NCBI GenBank assembly: GCA_904063045.1
Contig: CAJFCJ010000014.1
Coordinates: 2,167,643 to 2,231,642, forward strand
Direction of reading: 5' to 3'
DNA: 64,000 nt
DNA from: Dimorphilus gyrociliatus
Taxonomy: Eukaryota > Annelida > Polychaeta > Dinophilidae
In this document: positions 1 through 12,802 of the stretch, one piece after another
Position numbering within the stretch: the stretch's first letter is position 1
Layout of the letters: each line of letters starts with the position of its first letter
Made by a program: the position numbers and the translations under genes
The notes under the pieces: generated by a model
What the model saw: only the letters and a program-made list of their open reading frames with translations
What the model was told of the DNA's origin: nothing
Databases searched by the model: none

Positions 1-4
1 TTAC

Positions 5-2400
5 CGCTTCTAGTACATCGTGTAAAAATCTAAATCTCGGATCAATAGTTCTATGAAAGAAAATTGCGATCTGAATAGAAGAAAAGAAGATATTAGAAAT
101 ATGTGTCTGTATATATATATATATATATAAATTATATATAAGTGAGCATAAAACTAATCTTACACCAAACATTCCAACAACGCCAACAGCGAGAGTAGAG
201 CACAATCTCGTTGAAAACTTGAATCCTTTTAAAATTGAATGGAAATTTATAGAATTTAAATAAATTTATATAAATTTACCATCTAAATTCTCTAATTTAA
301 ATTTTGTTTTTATCTTGTAAATAATGTTTTTAACCGGTCTGAAAGTAATAATAAATTAATTAGTAAATCAACTAATAATATAAATACATATGAAAATACT
401 AACTCCTGGACTTCTTCGGGTTTAAGTAAATCTCTAACGTATTTATAAGCATTAGTTTCTATCAAAGGTACACAAAAATCGCAATTCTATAATAAAAAGG
501 TAATAATTATTAAATACTGTTTAAAAAATAAACAAATTAGAGAGAAAGAGCAAACTATATTCTTACCCCAACGTTCTGATAGAAAGGAAGTTGAATTTGC
601 CACTAAAAGATGAAATATAAGTCTTTAATTGTAGTAATAAAATCTTTTTAAGTAAAAATCAATACATTAATCTTGTACAAAGTGATTAAAAAAATAAATC
701 AAAGAGAATATATAACACATATTAGATATTTGCTAATTAATTAATAAAGTTGAAGCGAAAGAATCTTATTTATTTATTGACACTTTATTTTTGACTGCTT
801 TGCATTTTAAATACCTTTCCTAAATGCTGATATTCTGGTTTAAGTTTCTAAAGAATTGTTTTTTTAAAAAAAAAAAAGAGAATTAAAAAAAGAAATTAAT
901 GATAGTTTTGTCAATTTTTTTCCCGTTTGTTCTAAACAGTTTTTTTCACAATTGTATAATAGGAAAAGGTGCATCTTTCTGGTATCGAGGTAACATGTTT
1001 TAATAATACAAACCTTTACTTTTCGAAGATATATTAGCTTTAGGTTGATGAATAGGTCATACAAGTAGCTGAAACTTAATACCAACATTACTAGCAGTAG
1101 AGGTATAAATCCGGCTAAACTTGTTAAGTGAACTATGTTCTGTTTTTAATAAAGCAAAACAAAGGATTAATATAATAGATTACATAATTAAATATTAATA
1201 GTAAAGAAAATGTCATATTAATAGCTTACATAGTATCCAGATCCTCGGGGTGTACAAAAGTACAACTCCCTTGTTCTAATAACCAACCAAAAGAACATGT
1301 TCCCAATTCCAACTAAATTGGCAAAAATAACCTTATGTAGCCGTACACATACAAACATTGGATAAAAGGCCAAACAAAGTAGGCATACGTTCAGCATCTT
1401 AACAAAAGCTATTTAGTAATTAAATAATGGAATGTTTATTAAGACAATATTATATGTTATAAGTGAAACTTTACTATTTATCCATTTCATTTTAGGATCT
1501 TTACGAACTTCGACACCTATTTCCCAAAAATTTTCGCCAAAGAAAAGATCAAGGAGCAGATAACTCATCGAAACAAACGCGCAAACGTAATATAACCGTC
1601 TTTTAGTATCGTCTAATAGATTAACTGGACTGTAATGGTAAAAAAAAGTGAATGAATGTTTAACTTGAAAGAAATAATTTTAATAATTGTCTGTTATTTT
1701 TACAATAAACATCCAGGCCAAGCGCAACAACAATTCAATTTACAACGCCTTCTTCTATCCCAAGCGGACATTATTAGTAGAAACACAATCTGTTGAATAT
1801 TAATTATAATTAATAGCATTGATATCAAAAATGATTCAAAATTTTTCAAATATTAATTATAATAAAAAGAATAATTGTTATGAAATGGTGGCTAGCCTAT
1901 TAGCTATAAAATATAAATATACATAGTAGTATGCTGTAAATATATACCGTGTTCAGTATATATATATTGGTTTGTTTAACTCCTCTTAATTTATTAAAAT
2001 GAAGGATATTGTTTATATTAATACTGTATACAACAGTACAAGTAGATATATGTCTATTACTAAATAAACGAATAAAAAGATTTACTTACCGCAAGAGGTG
2101 CTGAGAATACAATTGTTTTCTTCTGTGTGTCTTTTACTTCGAAACATTTAGAGAAATTTGTTCTTAAAATTAATTAATTAACTCTTAGTATTTATTTATT
2201 AATTTCTAATAAAAAATTTTTATTTACCCATTTACTGGAGCATAATCTTCGTCATCGTCTTCAAACAAGTCTAGTATAGTAACATTCTTAGTCGATATTT
2301 TTTCGTATGCCTTTACTAAACAATCGGCTAATTCAGCTACATTTGTGGCCGTTAAGTTTTCTTTTATTAAATCCAAACAATAATTTTTAGCCACATCCAT
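5..2400 (-). CDS. STRA6-like multi-pass membrane receptor (partial, 3' part outside window)
   Basis: Eleven exons join in phase: 2400-2228, 2162-2090, 1789-1704, 1629-1475, 1408-1230, 1139-1014, 602-567, 486-404, 338-280, 225-164, 70-5, giving 366 residues before the window edge; the last exon ends on a GT donor at bases 1-4, so more exons lie outside. The chain begins with an acidic N-terminal domain, then hydrophobic segments. Recognisable STRA6 landmarks are FPVNLLDD before a membrane helix, a long two-helix stretch ending in YLRK, NAYKYVRDLL and GFKFSTRLCSTLAVGVVG, all in the same order as in vertebrate STRA6. STRA6 takes up retinol from plasma retinol-binding protein; what an invertebrate member binds is unknown. 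The ATG at 2400 opens the first coding exon found. Introns are mostly 55-90 nt, two are longer (about 300-410 nt). Family assignment comes from remembered sequence similarity and order of motifs. Confidence 0.75.
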
Positions 2401-4588
2401 ACTTCTTTGGTATTTATATATCTTTTCTCTATTTTATTGATTTAACAATCTTCTTAACATTTATAGCATATATAGCACTCCATTCAAGATAAAATATACT
2501 ATACATAAGAGTTTATGTACAATATATTTCTTGTCTGTACTGTATCAGTTACAGAACTCCTGTTGAATTTAGATTAAAAATCAATTCTGTATCTAGCCAT
2601 AAAAGTCTGTATACATATATAATTTTTTATGCAAAGATATATGATAAAATACGAATTTCTAAAGATTACTTTTCTCCTAATTAGTAGCTTTAATAATACG
2701 AACGTTTATGTTATAATTGCGTTGCAGGTGTCTCTCCAATTTTCTAAATAAATTCAACTAGAAAAGGGAGAGAAACATTTTTTTTGAGCGATATATACAA
2801 CTCCACTATGTTATCGCTCAGGAGGTTTCCTGCATTATGCTTATTTATGTACATAACGAAACTTCTAAAGAGCAAATACTCGAGCTTTGCAGGGGGAAAT
2901 CCAGTGTAAAAAAAGACGTAAGCACTCACCTGTTGTTGATTAATCATTTCAGAAAACCTGTTTTTTTTGTTATAAGAAAGTATTTCAAAATCTAAGGCAA
3001 GAATGAAAGTAGATACCTCTCTCTCTCTCCATCAATTTACAAAATATTTTCAATTAGAGAGTATTTTTATTGGTGAAATATTCATATTTTATAATGATGA
3101 ATGCTTAAAAAAACCATCTATTGTATATATTTAGATATATTAAAATGATGTAAAAAAAAAGGCATAAAAAGAACTTTTAAAAGAGATGAAAAGTAAATTT
3201 ATAAGCTTATAAGTATATATTAATATATTGTATATAATTTATATATATATATATATAGATATTTTAAAATTATGAGTGAGTTAGCATATATGACTAGAAA
3301 AAATAATATAAATCAATAAAGAACTACATGGGTGTGTTATTTCAATTAATATTCTCACAATTTTACTGTCTTTCTTTTGTATAATGTTATAGGCCTATTA
3401 ATTATAATACATATATGCATGTACAGATGAATAACAGACAGCGATTATAAATTATATTAAATCATTATTGTTATAGTTTTAATAATTATAAAACAATTTT
3501 TAAATTTTGTTATTATTGAATTTTAGACGCCATCTATTAGACAAACTCTTCAATAGGTTATACGTGTTTAGAATGAATACATATATATATGGAAAATCGG
3601 TATAGAATACCACGAAGAGCATAAATGGAGAAAATTTTTCTTAAATATTTTCGTTATGATATATCGTTCTTTATTTATTCGTATCATTAATAGTCATATG
3701 TTTGTAGGTTATTCTATTTATTTGTTAACTGTTTTCTATTAAAAATTGGTCAATTCTATGTAAATATAAATAAATTATTAATGAAAACACTTTGTATGAA
3801 TAATACAATTTTGTCATAAATATGACGTTAATACATAGTTATTAAAAATAGGCTATAAACAGAACATTCTTCTACTCTTTTGTTTAGTGTACAAAAAGTA
3901 CATAAAATATAAATCAGTCTAGGGTTGTTGCCATAATTCAATTGTCGCAAGTTGAAAAGACAAAGTTTCTAGTGTTAAAAGAACAGAGTGAGAGAGACAA
4001 AGAGAGAGAGAGAGAGAGAACGAGTAGGAAGAAGAAAAAGATTTAAATTTCTCTAAAAGACATTAAAGTTCAAGGATGTCGGACATATGATTTACCATAA
4101 AAAATTCAAACGAATTATACATTGTTTTGTACGAATTGTCTTTTTGTAAATGAATCTTTTCAACAATTAAAAATAGCTAGATTTAATTACTGAGCATAAA
4201 AGCAACTGAAAAGTGTTAAAAATAGATTTATCTCTTTTTTTTTTTTACAATTATAAGTCTCCTTTATCTTAAAAGTTCTCTTCTCTTCTTCTACCCGCGT
4301 GCGTCTCTCCTTTTCTCTTTTCTTTATGAAAAGATATAAAAGAGTAATTGATTCCTTTTTCATTTCGTTTTGCACGGAAAAAATTAATTTATTAAAAAGA
4401 GACAAAAAAATAAAAGTAGTAGAGTATAAGGAATTTAAATAAGAGAATAATTTATGATATTTAAAACAACTTTTCCTTTTCATTCTCTTTAATAAAATCG
4501 AAATATTTTCCTTGGAAAAATAATAATTTATCTTTAGTTTCTCTCTCACCTACTTTTTATTGTTGAACACGTTCAAATAGATAGAAAA
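2401..4588. other. Intergenic region between divergent STRA6-like and TMEM200-like genes
   Basis: No convincing coding exon. It presumably holds both promoters. It contains a short CT run near 3018-3029, a GA run at 4001-4020 and a CTCF-like core at 3526-3540. On the minus strand at 2949-2931 an ATG is followed six codons later by a strong GTGAGT donor; it could be a 5' exon of the STRA6-like gene, but no in-phase acceptor before the ATG at 2400 fits. The open frame at 4187-4549 (minus) is low-complexity. Confidence 0.5.
4001..4020. repeat. GA dinucleotide tract
   Basis: Nearly perfect GA repeat about 570 nt upstream of the TMEM200-like start codon; one of several purine or pyrimidine tracts placed upstream of genes in this window. 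Confidence 0.8.
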
Positions 4589-5728
4589 ATGTTTGGTTCA
4601 ATGAATTATATGGGAAACCGATGCGCGAGTTCATACACACTTAAGGTAAGGGGGGCAGTTACTCTATCATTAACATTGAGACAATTGTAGGTGGCGTCAC
4701 AACTTTTATATAAGAGAAAAACACGTATAGGCTTCAATACAATCGATTATCCGCCTCACCTGCAAACAGTAATGTTTGTCGGCGCGAGAGCGGTCGTCTC
4801 ACGTTCGAAGGCCGAACCTCCATCGCCGAATTCTCACGTTAGTACAAAATTTTTTAGGAATAGAAAGGAAGAGGAAGAAAAATGTCACTGTTACTGCCCT
4901 TGCGTTTGGGGCGTGTTCTTTGCAATTTTAGTAGGCCTATTTATGATGGGGGCAGGAGCTATTATGTGTTCTGCGGATGAAATTTCAGATGTGTTGAACG
5001 TAATTAATTCAACCATCTCCGAAAGGGATAAAGTTCTTTTAGTTAAGTTCAACAAAATTAGAATAGCCGGAAGTGTAGCCATTGGAACTGGAATATTTGT
5101 TTGCGTTGTGGCTATCGTTGTTGTTTGCGATATTCGTGAGAAAAAACTTTATATAAGAATTGAAGAAGAGAAAAGAGAAAAGGAGAAAATTAAGAGACCG
5201 GATATGTATGATGTTGTAATAAATGAATTCAGGCGTAAAAAGAGCAGGTCAATAGGAGAAAGAAGTCCGAGTACTTCATCAGGTGGAGTCTTTGAAAAAT
5301 TTCGTCGTCTCAGTACTTCCTCAATCTCAAAGAGGTCTACTTCATCCATAACAAACGCGCTCAAATCTCTTCACACTTTTGCCGAACTCGATGCAGGTGG
5401 TCTTAGACCAATAACTCCGGCTGAAGCCAAACATCTTCTTACACCACCTTTCGTTCAAAGTCCACTATACTCAACGGAGAGGTCTTCCTCGGACAGACTT
5501 GAAACAGGTATTCATGTTGAAAGGACTGCTCACTTTGAAAAGCAAGATGAAATAATACCACAAAGCGACGAGAGTGATCCAAAACTGCAGGATATGGATA
5601 GTGAACGTCCAAAAAATTTACCAAATATACAAACAGTTGTCGTTCAAGAAGCTCCGAATGCAAAAAAGAAGAAAAAGAAAAAGAAACGACGAAAAAAAAT
5701 TAGAGAAACAAATATTGATAAGGTCTAA
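4589..5728 (+). CDS. TMEM200-like two-pass membrane protein
   Basis: Two exons, 4589-4645 and 5' end of exon 2 at 4691, give 364 residues. The intron is only 45 nt (GTAAGG...TTGTAG) and phase 0; a TAG just before exon 2 means reading must come through splicing, or start at the ATG at 4772. Two hydrophobic segments lie at about residues 86-110 and 145-165, separated by a short loop with a glycosylation-type NST. The second is followed by a charged stretch and RPDMYDVVINEF, which resembles the TMEM200 (TTMA) family signature of a helix beginning with G-x-GIF, then a basic linker and IYSTVID. The tail is Ser-rich, then acidic, and ends in a long Lys/Arg run. The function of TMEM200 proteins is unknown. 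A CTCF-like core overlaps the exon 2 acceptor. Confidence 0.65.
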
Positions 5729-7970
5729 TCAATATAAACGATATTCAGAGCCCAATTTCAACAAAGGGATAGAAAGAAAACAATTAAAATCACACATTAT
5801 GTAAAGTTTAGGTGCCAATTTATTATTATTACTATTATTTTGATAAAAAAGAAGGATATATTCATGCATTTATATATAAAAAAGAATACAATTTTCACTT
5901 CTTTATACTACGTTCTGTTGTATTTTTTAGAAATACTGTTATTTAAATCCAAAGAAGAGCTTAAATTGAACTAGAAAATGACTAACTACCATACTTTTAT
6001 CCTAAATTTTTCCCTTATTGTTAATTAACCCGGGGTTAATTACTTTTTTTCTCTTTTCTTCTTAAAAGAGACATATTAATTAATACAGAAAACAAACAAA
6101 TGAAATAAGATAAACAACAATCGAAGTTTTAAAATAGCAAATTTTTATAATAATCTAACTGTTAATTAATTTATTATAGTATGATAAAGGATCTGTTTTT
6201 TTTCTAACGCTTTTCTATGCTGTGCTAGGTCCCGCATTGGGAGGAAGACAAACATTTACATACTAATCAATTGTTTAAACTAGGATCTCTTTCAACGAAG
6301 ATACAAGCCAGTTTTCATTTTTTTCTATCTATAAGTAAACGTGTTTCTAACAAAGTTGTAAAATACAGAGAATTCAGTTATACTTTCAAAGATTATGGTT
6401 AAAAAACAAAGGGTGAAAAAGCATAAAAAGCATAATTTATTACTATATTGTTATGCAAATAGAGAATATCTTAAATTATATAAAGATTAATGGTAATTTC
6501 AGTCTTTTCTTTCAATTAATAAAATGAAAAGGAAATGAGTTTAATAAAAACTGATATAGATAATTTCAATCTCACCTTGCCGCTCTCTCTCTCTCTCGCC
6601 TCTCTTCCCCTTTCTCTCTCTCTATCTATGCTTTAAACATTTAAAATTCTTTTCATTACAATTTTTCAATTAAATTAATGAACTATTCATCTATATGATT
6701 GAATTAAGGGAATGTTTATACAACTGGAAAAAGAAAGACATGTTCCAAGTTATTCATTGAAAATAGAGCTTTTATAATTTTAACCAATTAAAATTAGTGA
6801 TGTTCTTCTATTCTTGTTTCGTTATAGTATTAATTAATCAATAAAGATCTCTCTTTTAACTAAATAAATTAAAAGATTTAGATGACAAGGAATAAAAAAG
6901 AAAGATTATTCATTTTTTATATTTCCAGGGTTACGTCGATATGATAAGATAATCCATATTAATCAATTTTTGACGCAAATATATTAATGTTTGTGTGATG
7001 AACACAGTATAATAGATTGATCCTTACATTAATAAATTATTCAATATAATAAAATCTTTTTTTAACTTCCATTTAAAAAAATCTCAATAAAACAACTGCA
7101 AAATTGCAAAATGGAGGGGAAAGAAAACGACTAGCCAAAGGTTAAAAAAATATGGAAAAACTAGTTTTGTATATTATTATTGTTTTGAACATTATAAATA
7201 AAAAGAAGAGAATTGAGTGAAAGAGAGAGAGAGAGACAGAGAGAGACAGAGAGAGAGAGAGAGAAGAAGAAGAAGAAAAAGAAGAAAGCAAATTTTAATA
7301 TATATAAACTATGCACCTATTTGAAGGCTAGATTTTATATTACATTATCTATTCAGTAATTACAAATTCGATAATACATTATATATTTCTATTATCTTTG
7401 TCACACGTAAGGGGTAATTTACAATTAAGAATAACTTTTAATTTCTAATTATAGATATTTTTACCTAGATATATGTATACAATATCTAAATTTATGCAAA
7501 GTATATACAATAGTCTTAATATATATATATATATATATATGATATATATTTTAAAACATAGAATAGAATATTTCCTATATAAAATAATTTTACTAATTAT
7601 TTTGAAAAATAAAAGACATAAGCCAAAATAAATCCAACGGAGAAAATCAATAAATTGTTCAATGTTGGCAAGGAGAGTTATTCATGTTTTATAAGGGAAG
7701 CAGTCACATTCATTATGTTGAATTTAGAAAATATTTCAAAATCTTAGGGAAATACTTGAATTTAATATTAGTTAAAGGATATCGTACACTAATTTATAAA
7801 TAATTAATAAGTAATATATATATAGAAATAGTAAGTTCGCTTTTTATACTAATATTTCTAATGGTTTTTATTCTATTTAGTAGGTTAAAATTTCTATTCG
7901 TTTTAAATGTTAAATATAGAAATTGATCTATTTGAACAGTTTTTTTTATTGAAGAGACAAGAGGAGGAGG
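5729..7970. other. Intergenic region before the ankyrin-repeat gene
   Basis: AT-rich, with no open frame worth calling. It holds CT-rich sequence at about 6580-6625, a long GA tract at 7220-7280 about 700 nt before the next start codon, and a TA repeat at about 7519-7541. No RNA gene is seen. Confidence 0.5.
7220..7280. repeat. GA-rich microsatellite
   Basis: Imperfect GA repeat with CAGA and GAA interruptions, upstream of the ankyrin-repeat gene. Confidence 0.8.
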
Positions 7971-10545
7971 ATGGACGAATATCTTTCAATGGTCGAATCC
8001 TTTTTAAAATTCTACAAGAATGAAGAGATTAATAATATAGAATTCTTTAAGGATTTTCAATTTCAGATTGGTACAGTTATTTTTTAATAATCCATACGAT
8101 TTTAAGTATTTACTATTTTTATTGCATAATTATACATTATTCAGAAACGACTAGCTCCTGCCAATGTGCTGGTATTTTTGAATCATTGTCATATGAAAAT
8201 GATGACATAATTTCGGAAATAATGGAATGGCTAAAAATAGGAAAATGTCAACATTTAAAAAGTATTGGTGGCTTTAAAAAATTCGATTTCGACATTAGTG
8301 AAAGTAAAGAGGACTTAAGGAAGGAACTTATGTCAATTGATAAACAACTTAGTCCATTCCTAGTTGAAAAGATATCATTGTCTTCAAAAACATCTTCGAA
8401 TGAAAGCTTAAGGGAACCGTGGACACTGTCTGATTCATTAGAATTTCAAAAAGGGGAAAATCCTCCAGAGCCTAAGGAAAAAACAAATATATTACCAAGA
8501 CAAATACCTAAAATATTTAGAAAGACCAGCTCGGAAACCGAGACAATTTTCTCTTTTGATATCGAACCGGACAATCCTAGTCTTCAAGGTGAACCAATTC
8601 TCGAGAATAGTTCTGCAGGTAGTAGTGAATGCGAACTAAGAACACTGAATATAATAGATGAAGATCGTTTCCTTAGTGTTAGTCCTATTCTACCATCTTC
8701 CAGCTACGTAACAACAGTAGCTGCTTTAAATGGAATTCATATTGCAGCTGCAAAGGGATATGATAAACTTTTAGAGAAGATGATAGCAAAAGATTTCGAT
8801 GTAGAATGTAGAAGTGACTATTTGCAAAATTCACCACTTCATTATGCTTGTATGAACGTAAGTAGCTATTTAATATAAAATCGAAAGAATGCCTGGTTCA
8901 TGTCTTTTTATTAATGTAAAGCAAAGGTCAAACACCTAGTCTATAAAAAGCAAAAAATCTCTAGAAACACTATACAGTATATCTATATATATACAGTATA
9001 TATATTTATATACTGTATACACTGTGTATGTATGTCTATACTTAAGTGGAAAAAGTAATTTGTTGAACATGGTAAAATGATCGAAATTCCATAATATTAC
9101 GATAAAGATAATCGCTAACTTCATATAAAGAATCTTTTCTCTAATAGAGTGTTAAAGCAATATTTAATACTTATTTATATACAGATTTATAACACTAATG
9201 TACAATGCTATGTTTATGAATGGTTAATAGATTTATGGGATATATATGTCTTTGCCTTGTTTGTTCATAAAATACTTGCATATATTCAGAATATCTTACT
9301 TTAATATCGATTCTTAAAATTTTCAGGGAAAGATAAATTGCGTCAAAGTCCTAATAAAACAAGAATGCTCTCTAGAAGCTATTAATTCTCATTATGATAA
9401 CTGTTTACATATATGTATAGGTGAAATTAACTTTCTTTTATTAGACAAAATAACATAGTAATAGGGATATTTGATATTTTATCTCACTTTTTTCTCTCTC
9501 CATAACAGAATCAAGCGTTTTCGAATCGATTTCAATATTTGAAATGATTTTTAATATTCTCGAGACTAAATGTGAATTATCTACTGATTTAAGGAAAACT
9601 TTACTTGATAGTATAATAAGATTGGATAGACCTAATTTCTTGGAATCATTCTTAAACTTATCAAAGAATGATTTAAATTGCATAAGTAACGGTTGGAGTA
9701 TGGTACACGAATCTTGCTATGGAGGGTCTATTAATTGTTTAAAATATTTATACAATCTTAATCACGATTTGAACGTATCATATACGAATTTAAATATGGG
9801 TTTCTCAAATGTTAAACCAGTTCATTTAGCTATTTTTAACGGACATTTGGATATTGTTCGTTTCTTAGTGTCCCATATTAATATCGAATATAACGAATGC
9901 GTAACGGTAATGGGAGCTAATTATTCAACGTTAATGACAGCGGTTTTTAACGAATACATCGACATATTTGATGAAATTATTGATAAATGCGATGTAAACG
10001 TGAAGAATGACCAAGGTGACACGGCGTTACATTTCGCTTCGCTGAGGTTTGTTAATAATTTACAATTTTTTTATATGTTTATTACAAACAAAGTATGTTA
10101 CAGAGGAAATGGAAAATTAATTATGGAATTATTAAAACGCAACGCTGATGTTAATGTTCAAAATAAACTAGGCATTACGCCAATATGGAATGCCTTGAAC
10201 TATCCAGAAATTGTAGATATCCTTATCAATTATGGAGCAAAGACTGATATTTTTTTAAACGGTTAATATCTATTCAATTTTCATATATTCATAGATATCA
10301 TCTGTAAATCAATCTTATTCCTATTCCTTTTTTTCTTATAATTAGAATGCGATACGAAAGCTTTCGGCGTTGAATTAATCAAAAAATCCTTACTGGAAAA
10401 GGCCTTAGAGTGTGGTAACTCGGGAACAGTTCAATTATTACTTAATTCGTATAAATCCTCAGAAAATTCCCAAAGTGCTCAATCCCAGATTGTTCCTTCT
10501 CTGAAAGGCATGTGTCAAGAAATTGTTGATAAATGCGAATTATGA
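7971..10545 (+). CDS. Ankyrin-repeat protein
   Basis: Six exons in phase: 7971-8070, 8145-8857, 9327-9420, 9509-10046, 10104-10261, 10346-10545; 600 residues. The first 200 or so residues are polar, with many Ser, Glu and Pro, and match nothing I know. From GIHIAAAKGYDKLLEKMI onward there are six to eight ankyrin repeats; clear cores are SPLHYACMNGKINCVKVLI, KPVHLAIFNGHLDIVRFLV, DTALHFASLRG and ITPIWNALNYPEIVDILI. There is no membrane segment, so it is probably a cytosolic or nuclear scaffold. The intron at 10047-10103 is 57 nt, a multiple of three without a stop, so retention would insert 19 residues within a repeat. The gene converges on the GPCR that ends 145 nt downstream. A specific family cannot be assigned. 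Confidence 0.8.
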
Positions 10546-10690
10546 CATTGCACTTATAGTATGATTTTCGTCTGTTCTCCCTTCAAGTTAATTGAGGTTT
10601 CGTAGTTGTATTTGAACTTTTTTTAGCAAAGAGAATAATTTATGTGAGGTAGATAGGAATGATATCGGATAATTATGTAATGATATTCTC

Positions 10691-11649
10691 CTATGTTTCA
10701 TCTGCATCAACGCCAACGACTCTTCTTCTTTTTGATAGAAAAGATAGTAAAGATTCTTTAAAGTGTTTATTCGTGCAACTATAGATAATGCTATTCCAAA
10801 AACTATTTAGATATAAAGCAGTAATAAGGAATATTTCAATAATACCGCTTACATGTACATTTGTACCAACAGCTGCTACTATAACCATAATTGTAATAGG
10901 AGTCCACGATATATAGAAGCTAGCCAATATTAATGCGACAGTTAACAGTGATTTTTTATTCTTACCAATAAGATTGTGATGCTTTCGACTAATTTTAAAA
11001 ATACTAGAAAGAATTAAGAAATAAAGAGATAACTGGGAAAAAAAAAGGATTTAATATGAAATACATACATTATATAAATGACCAACAGGACTATTGAACA
11101 TAGACCATAACTTATGAATGCTGAGAATATGTATATTTCTTTGAAGAATCGTATCTCCGGATAACATTGAAAAGTATTCGGATTTAATTTAATTTTACCT
11201 TGCAAAAACGTCGGAAAAGATAAAGCTAACATTACTAACCAGATAATTATTAAAGCTATCATCATCCTTGTCGTAGTTACTAAAATATTGTATTTCATCG
11301 GTCTTGTTATAGCGATAAATCTATCTAGATTCAAGAGGGTAATAGTCCATAAGGATATACCGGCAAAAGATACTGAGAATGTCCCATTTATAAGACAAAT
11401 TCGAGTAAAATATGGACTATCATATACTAATGTTAAAATTGGAATTATAAAAAAATGAGCAAAAAGAATATCAACTAAAGAGAGATGCATCATCAAATAA
11501 CCGGAGACATTATGTAATTTTTTCGTTAATTTTATAACAATTATATTTACCAGACTTCCGAATACTATTAGAAAATAAATAAGTAAATATACACCAATCA
11601 AAATATATCCAGGCTTTGATCTTGAATTATTTTCACTAGTATCATTCAT
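10691..11649 (-). CDS. Class A (rhodopsin-like) GPCR, orphan
   Basis: Two exons, 11649-11069 and 11003-10691, with a 65 nt phase-2 intron in the third intracellular loop; 297 residues. The short N terminus has NDT and NNS glycosylation-type sites. Helix 1 carries Asn in LVNIIVI, helix 2 Asp in LSLVDIL, helix 3 ends in DRF (the DRY motif), helix 6 has SWTP (the CWxP region) and helix 7 reads NSIIY where NPxxY is usual, the proline being replaced by serine. A Cys before helix 3 and one in the second extracellular loop (NTFQCYP) can form the standard disulfide. The intracellular tail is short and basic. It should couple to G proteins at the cell surface; the ligand cannot be inferred. It is not closely similar to the other GPCR in this window. 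Confidence 0.8.
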
Positions 11650-12802
11650 TTTTTCTATTATTAGCTAAGAGAAAAAAAGTAAGGCAAACTTTTCAATTCC
11701 ATTTCTAGAAAAGCTAATTCTTAGATTAAATTTCTAAGCTATATTATAGCTTTATATATTTCCTTTAGTGACGTAAAAGGTAATGTCTATATCTAGCTTA
11801 TAAGTAATCATATACAACTACAAATAACGAAAAAGAGGCTAAACAAAAGAAAATACAGGAGAGAGAGAATTAGCATTAATATAATTCTATTATAATTATC
11901 TACAATATCGAATATTACGTTTCTTATACTTTCTTTTGATTCTGCATTAATTTTTCTACAGTTTAAATAAAAGACAAAAAAACGAAGTTTTTAATACTGT
12001 CCATCACAAAATACTTACTGCACTTTGTTGCTTGGTAAAGAAAGTAAATAAAAAAAAATAAACAGCTATTGTTAAAGCAAAGAGCCCTCCTCATGTTGTA
12101 ATAAGACAGTTTGTCTTAAAGTTGGTGATAAAATGAATTAAGTAGGGCATTTATAAATACTTTAAGAGAATTAATTAATTAATAATAAGACCTGTAGGAA
12201 AGTATTTTATTTATAGTTTATTAAATAATATATCATATCTCCTTTTATTTCCTCTGTCATTATATTTGTCAATTATTAATTATAGTTCATCTGAAAATAA
12301 AAATAATAGGGTTATATGTAACCAGATTAAGAGGAATCAAAGAGAGAGAGAGAGAGAGAGAGAAGAATAAAATTGTGAAGAGAAATGAGTAGGATTTATT
12401 CTTCGAAACGGGCTTGGTAACAGATGTATAGACGCCATATTTCTCTAGTGTTTCCTTTCATCATCCTTTAAGCACTACAAGAGCTAGATAGCAAAAAAAA
12501 CTATTTTTAAAAGGTTACAACTCTACACTGAAAAGGTTAGAAAAGTAAAAATTTCCGATGGGAAAAAGAATATTGTGTTTTTATTATTTTACCTTCTAAC
12601 AATATCATTTAGCTTGACGAGCCATGTGAATACAACATATATATACCTTTTACGATATAATCGTTTGTTAAAGAGTATTAAATATGTAAATTATTGAATT
12701 TTCAATTTAAATAAATAGTAATATTTATTAATCATTACTCTTTTAAAATGTATAAAACAAGAAGGTATATGATTATTATTATTATTATTATTAATAATGT
12801 TA
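11650..12802. other. Intergenic region
   Basis: Holds the GPCR promoter side and the 3' flank of the Ig/FN3 gene. GA tracts occur near 11860 and 12340-12363, and a trinucleotide ATT run at about 12772-12794. No gene is seen. Confidence 0.5.

Noticed and set aside
4187-4549. 120-codon open frame on the minus strand
   Set aside because: Low-complexity Lys/Glu/Phe sequence opposite a pyrimidine-rich stretch upstream of a real gene; no splice or start support.
10047-10103. Reading through as coding instead of intron
   Set aside because: The open frame continues, but splicing restores the ankyrin repeat exactly and both splice sites are good; kept as an intron with possible retention.
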